Assembly (NCBI RefSeq): GCF_000151315.2
Contig: NW_011887292.1
Coordinates: forward strand, 1,899,181-1,963,180
DNA length: 64,000 bases
Direction: 5' to 3'
Source: Capsaspora owczarzaki ATCC 30864
Taxonomy: Eukaryota > Opisthokonta > Filasterea
Shown here: piece by piece, positions 60,279 through 64,000 of the stretch
How the letters are laid out: each line of letters opens with the position of its first letter
Position numbering within the stretch: position 1 is the stretch's first letter
Notes under the pieces: generated by a model
Told to the model about the DNA's origin: nothing
What the model saw: the letters and a program-made list of their open reading frames with translations, nothing else
The model's database searches: none
Program-made: the position numbers and the translations under genes

Positions 60279-62087
60279 GCTCCAAACGACCAAAACGCGC
60301 TACCCTTGGCAGCCAGCACTCAAAGATTGAAAGAACAAGGAACGGGGAGGGAAGAGGAGCTCAAAGGAGGTAGACGGAGCGGGTGCAAACGAATGCCACG
60401 CTGTAACCCTGTGTGTCAAAGCGAAATTTCAGAACGAGCGACGTCAGGATCGGCATTTTCCAATCAGGAAACGTGCAAGTACAAGAGTTCATGCAGCACC
60501 CATCGCAAGAATTGGAGAGATGCGAGAGGGTGATGTTTGAGGAAGCGAGAATAGAGTGAGACGTGAGCGAGGGAGTGAGAGTGAGTGACAAGAGGGAGTG
60601 ACAAAAGTGAAAAAAAGCAAAAAAAAAAAAGGATTTTCAGCGCATTCTTGGTGCACCAACGCTTTGTTCCTCCTACGTGACTCCTCCAACGGGTCGCGCG
60701 CCAGTGCACTGCCGAGAATTCCAGTGCCGGCGGACCATTGGCGACAGAATCGCAGACCGCGCAGAAAGGTCAACAGCAGCAAAGAAAGAAGGAAAGAAAC
60801 CGAAAAAAAAAAAAGAAAAAAAAAAGGCACGCAAAAAGCAGAAGAATCAACAGCAGAGCAAAGAGTTCCAGCCCGCGAAGACAGCACCCCGCCCGTCAGA
60901 AGCACAGAGGCATGAGGTGACGAAGATGATAAGCCCTGCATGTCCATCGGCGGGATTGTCGCTGCAGCAAGAGACGCGAGCTCAAAAGGCGCAATCGCAG
61001 AGGCAAAAATCGCACGGTAAAGAATGCCCTCCTCTTGAACGAAAAAAAAAAAAAATCATAATACAATAAAAAAAATAAAAATACAGGACAAGAATCAAAA
61101 GCAGGGTTCCAACTTGATGGCTCTTCGTTTCTCTGCGTCAATGGGGGGAAAAGGCACCACGGGCGATATCGATGCAATGCTTCGCTCCGAATCCAGACTC
61201 AGAGGATTGGCTGATTGAACGACTCGAAAAAGAATACTTTCCAATGCAAAATGCAAAACGAAAAAAAAAAAAAAAAATTGCTTTCAACGCAGTCTGTCTG
61301 TGGTCTCAGCATGTCCCAGAGCGCGGTGGCCCCGCTCGACAGGACGGCATAGGGCAGCGCGTGCAGTGCTGTTCTAACGCAGCAAGCAGCAGAGTCCTTG
61401 CCGCCCGGGTGTGTGCTGGACATGGCACCAGACAGCACAACCGCGTGCGAACACTCCAGCACATCGCGCTGGAATGAATTTCGATCGCTTCCCTTTTTTT
61501 TTTTTTTTTTTTTTTCTTTTTTTCGTTTCTGGATTGTCTTGCGAATCTCCCTCGATCCCCCGCCTGTCCCGTCAACAAAGTCACTGTCACTCGAGCAAGC
61601 CCTGATATCGCAGCGATGGTCTCGCAAGAACACGGCCGCCGCGTATTTACCGAAAGAAACGAAAAAGGAGGGGAAAAAAAGGTAAAGAAAGGCAGAAAAA
61701 AAAAAAAAAGAATGGCTTGACTTTTGGCCGCTCTCCCTTCATCGCAATCAATGCCAAATTCAGGTTGCCTGGAAGGGCTGGTTTAAGGGTGGAAGTCGCT
61801 CTCCCTCCTGCAGGTTTATTTAGTTTGGGACTGCTTTTGGGGGAAACGCGTTTCTCTTTCGGATGTCTACAAAATTGGACAGTCAACGTCATTCTCGATC
61901 GCGATGGCCAACTCATACTGCTGCGTGCACTGTAGCAGCTCACTGGAGACGCGTGAAACACCACCAACTTGAAGGAAAAAAGAATTTTTCGATTTTATCA
62001 TCTGCGACTCGCATCATCCTGTACAGCAACCAATTTACACGCGCGCCAACTTAGTTTTTTTTTCTTCCCGCCATCCGCTTTGGCAAG
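60279..62087. other. gap, no gene seen
   Basis: 1.8 kb upstream of the DLC1-like gene and downstream of the GPI-type gene. Many A tracts on the plus strand (near 60622, 60803, 61041, 61260, 61695), one T tract near 61495, and A/G-rich stretches. Open frames are low complexity. It may contain 5'UTR introns of the DLC1-like gene. Confidence 0.45.
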
Positions 62088-62768
62088 CTATCCGAGAAGA
62101 GCAAAGGCGGACATCAAGGCCATGGCCATGCCAATCACAGACATGGACACAGTCAGCGCTGCGGAGGCATTGATGTGGAACGAGCCGTGGACGTCCGAGC
62201 CGAAATCGTCGCAAGCACCGCCCGATCCAGAAACGCCGATGGTCTGGCACTCGAGGCAGTTGGGCATGCAATCCATCGAGTACCAAATCTGGCCATTGCC
62301 AATGTCCATCAAACGAGCATAGCCAGTCGGTGTCGCCACGCAGGCGCCGCTTTGGAGGGTCGTGGCGGACGTCGCGTTGCACGCAGTGCCAAGTGTGGCA
62401 GTGATTGTCGTCTCCTTGAGCGGATGGGCGGTGATCCACTTGTCGCCGTTGGTGCTCGAGTAAATGCACGTGCCTGGGGCACCCGTAGTCGTCGACGCGC
62501 AGGTGCCGCAAGCGGAGTCGCAGCCGATAGAGTAAGTAACCTGCGTGTCGGAGATGACAACAATCCGGTAGTACGTGTTAATCAGCGCGCTGAAGGTGCA
62601 AGCTCCCGAAGCCACATAGTTGGTGGCGGCAAACGGGATGAAAGATTCGCATTGGTCTTCGGTGAAGACGCCAAACGCAGCATTGACAGCAAACGCCGGC
62701 TGCGAAAGTGCAACCAACGCCAGCACCATGCACACGGGCATGAAGGCGACAGATCGGGCGATGGCCAT
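62088..62768 (-). CDS. secreted Cys-rich protein with GPI-like C-terminus
   Basis: Single exon, 226 residues from ATG 62768. Signal peptide MAIARSVAFMPVCMVLALVA, cleaved perhaps after SQPAFA. The mature part has about 13 Cys, with two similar units: YYRIVVISDTQVTYSIGC-DSACGTC and YARLMDIGNGQIWYSMDC-MPNCLEC. Each unit is a strand-rich stretch ending C-x3-C-x2-C, so it looks like an internal duplication. The C-terminus AALTVSMSVIGMAMALMSAF is hydrophobic with no basic tail, as for GPI attachment. Family unknown. It is likely a cell-surface protein. Confidence 0.7.
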   Translation of the reverse strand: MAIARSVAFMPVCMVLALVALSQPAFAVNAAFGVFTEDQCESFIPFAATNYVASGACTFSALINTYYRIVVISDTQVTYSIGCDSACGTCASTTTGAPGTCIYSSTNGDKWITAHPLKETTITATLGTACNATSATTLQSGACVATPTGYARLMDIGNGQIWYSMDCMPNCLECQTIGVSGSGGACDDFGSDVHGSFHINASAALTVSMSVIGMAMALMSAFALLG

Positions 62769-64000
62769 CGTGATGGTATCTGCTGTTTTGTTCAATTGAG
62801 CTAGTCAAGTTGGGTGAGTGGTTTTAGAAAATGGAGGGGGCGGGAAAGCCCGTCACGAGCGTACATTATTTCTCACTCGTACCCTGGCTTGAAAAACTTT
62901 ACGGCAAGCAGTTTGTGGAATGTGAAAAGTGTGAAAGATGAAAAGTGTGAAGTCGTGCCTGCTGGGACACCGCTCACGCGAGCAAATCAGTAATCTGCTC
63001 ACCTCCTCGTCCTGGTTCCACTGTCGTCTTCTCCTTCTCGTCAATGTGTACAGCACACAGACAATGTGGTTTGATGCGCGTTTGCCAGCGACGTTATTGA
63101 ACACTACTTTTCCAAGGGTGAGGTCGTTGGTGCGCAGTTTTGCCTTCCTTTTGAATTCAGATCATTTTGGGAGAAAAATGTTTCGATCGACTTGTTGATT
63201 TCCACATCCCCACGCTACCACAGGCTTTCCCCCGCCCCCCCCATTTTGCTCTGCTCAAACCTCTGATACCCCAGTTTATTGATGAATTTAACAACTCTTT
63301 GCAAGGTGTCTGGCGACTTTATCTCGCGTATTTTGGTAGTTTGGGTGAGAAGTGGTGTGGTGGTTGTTTTTGATCTGGTTCCCACGACCCCACCTCCCCC
63401 TTTCCAGCTGTCTCATAGAAATTCAAAAACTCAAACCTCATCCGCTGGTAGTTTGATGTTAGATTTCCAGCGCAGTTATTGGGCACGTCGCTCATGCGTA
63501 GTCAAGCAAAGTGGTAGGTCTGAATCGGATTTGAGAGTTTTGCTGAAACGCTCAAAACAACACACGACATTGATCAACCCACCTGTAATCCTGAACAAAG
63601 ATAAAAGACTGCGTAATTGTAACGTTGTTGAAATTCCGTCATCTGGATATTCCAGATCTACACGAGCCATCCCAGCAGCGTCCACAGAATTGCCGCAAAG
63701 TGAAAGAACGAAAAGTGAGCACAACTTTCGAGGCAAAAAATCGAGCAACGTAGGGTAGAGAGAAACACAATATCACTGCTCTATACGCATTGTCGATCAC
63801 CCGTTCTGTGTTACTCTCGTTCCCAGTTTCAACTGGACTGCCTTTTCCGATTCGGGCATCGCAGTCCATTTCGATTTTTGTGCGTTTCAATTTGCTTTCG
63901 AGTTATTGTCGCGATCTCTTTTTTTTTTTTTTTTTTCGCTGAAACAACACGCAATGCATACAACGACTTTCATGATCTGCCACTCCAACCCAACCTGACC
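62769..64000. other. right end of window, no gene seen
   Basis: 1.2 kb. Open frames of 70-159 codons exist on both strands but show no family features, and their codon use is unlike the genes in this window. A T tract lies near 63921. Confidence 0.45.

Overview
The window is eukaryotic nuclear DNA from a protist. Almost every gene has several GT-AG introns, commonly about 70-600 bases and T-rich on the coding strand. Coding exons are rich in Ala, Ser, Thr and Gln runs, and non-coding DNA is full of homopolymers and microsatellites. The gene set (CYRI/FAM49, a SAM-RhoGAP-START protein of the DLC1 type, SH3BP5, ZZZ3, NUFIP1, CABIN1, a MYCBP2-type ligase) suggests a unicellular relative of animals, such as a filasterean or another holozoan or opisthokont-related protist. 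That placement is inference from gene content only. I see no recognisable virus, retroelement, DNA transposon, CRISPR array or rRNA gene. I did not do a systematic tRNA search.

Layout. 1-10.5 kb is a run of minus-strand genes: a partial HAM1-like lipid-binding protein, a membrane protein resembling bacterial Pycsar (PycTM) effectors, the Rac1-binding WAVE antagonist CYRI, and the ER M28 metallopeptidase ERMP1. 10.7-17 kb holds a YqcI/YcgG-like membrane protein (+), NUFIP1 (-), a Cys-rich protein (-) and a tandem DUF2283-like protein (-). 17.5-36 kb alternates strands: ATP12 (+), ZZZ3 (-), a compact RING-Cys-relay E3 ligase (+), SH3BP5 (-), SLC10A7 (+), SEC13 (+), a UbiA prenyltransferase (-) and mitochondrial DnaJ/TID1 (+). 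37-51 kb has CABIN1/HIR3 (+), YIPF3 (+) and a repeat-rich surface glycoprotein (+). 51.6-62.8 kb has an inositol hexakisphosphate kinase (-), the DLC1-like RhoGAP (-) and a GPI-anchored-looking Cys-rich protein (-). The last 1.2 kb shows no gene.

Most genes are housekeeping and not functionally linked: secretory pathway (SEC13, YIPF3, ERMP1, SLC10A7), small-GTPase control (CYRI for Rac1, DLC1-like for Rho, SH3BP5 for Rab11), chromatin and RNP assembly (ZZZ3, CABIN1, NUFIP1), and mitochondria (ATP12, TID1). The two most interesting genes are the PycTM-like protein, because the family is known as a bacterial antiphage effector, and the 685-residue ligase that keeps the MYCBP2 RING-Cys-relay catalytic core behind an IBR-like zinc region. 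Exon boundaries were set by hand from splice signals, reading frame and protein alignment from memory. They should be read as good to a base or so where homology is strong and as provisional at N-termini.
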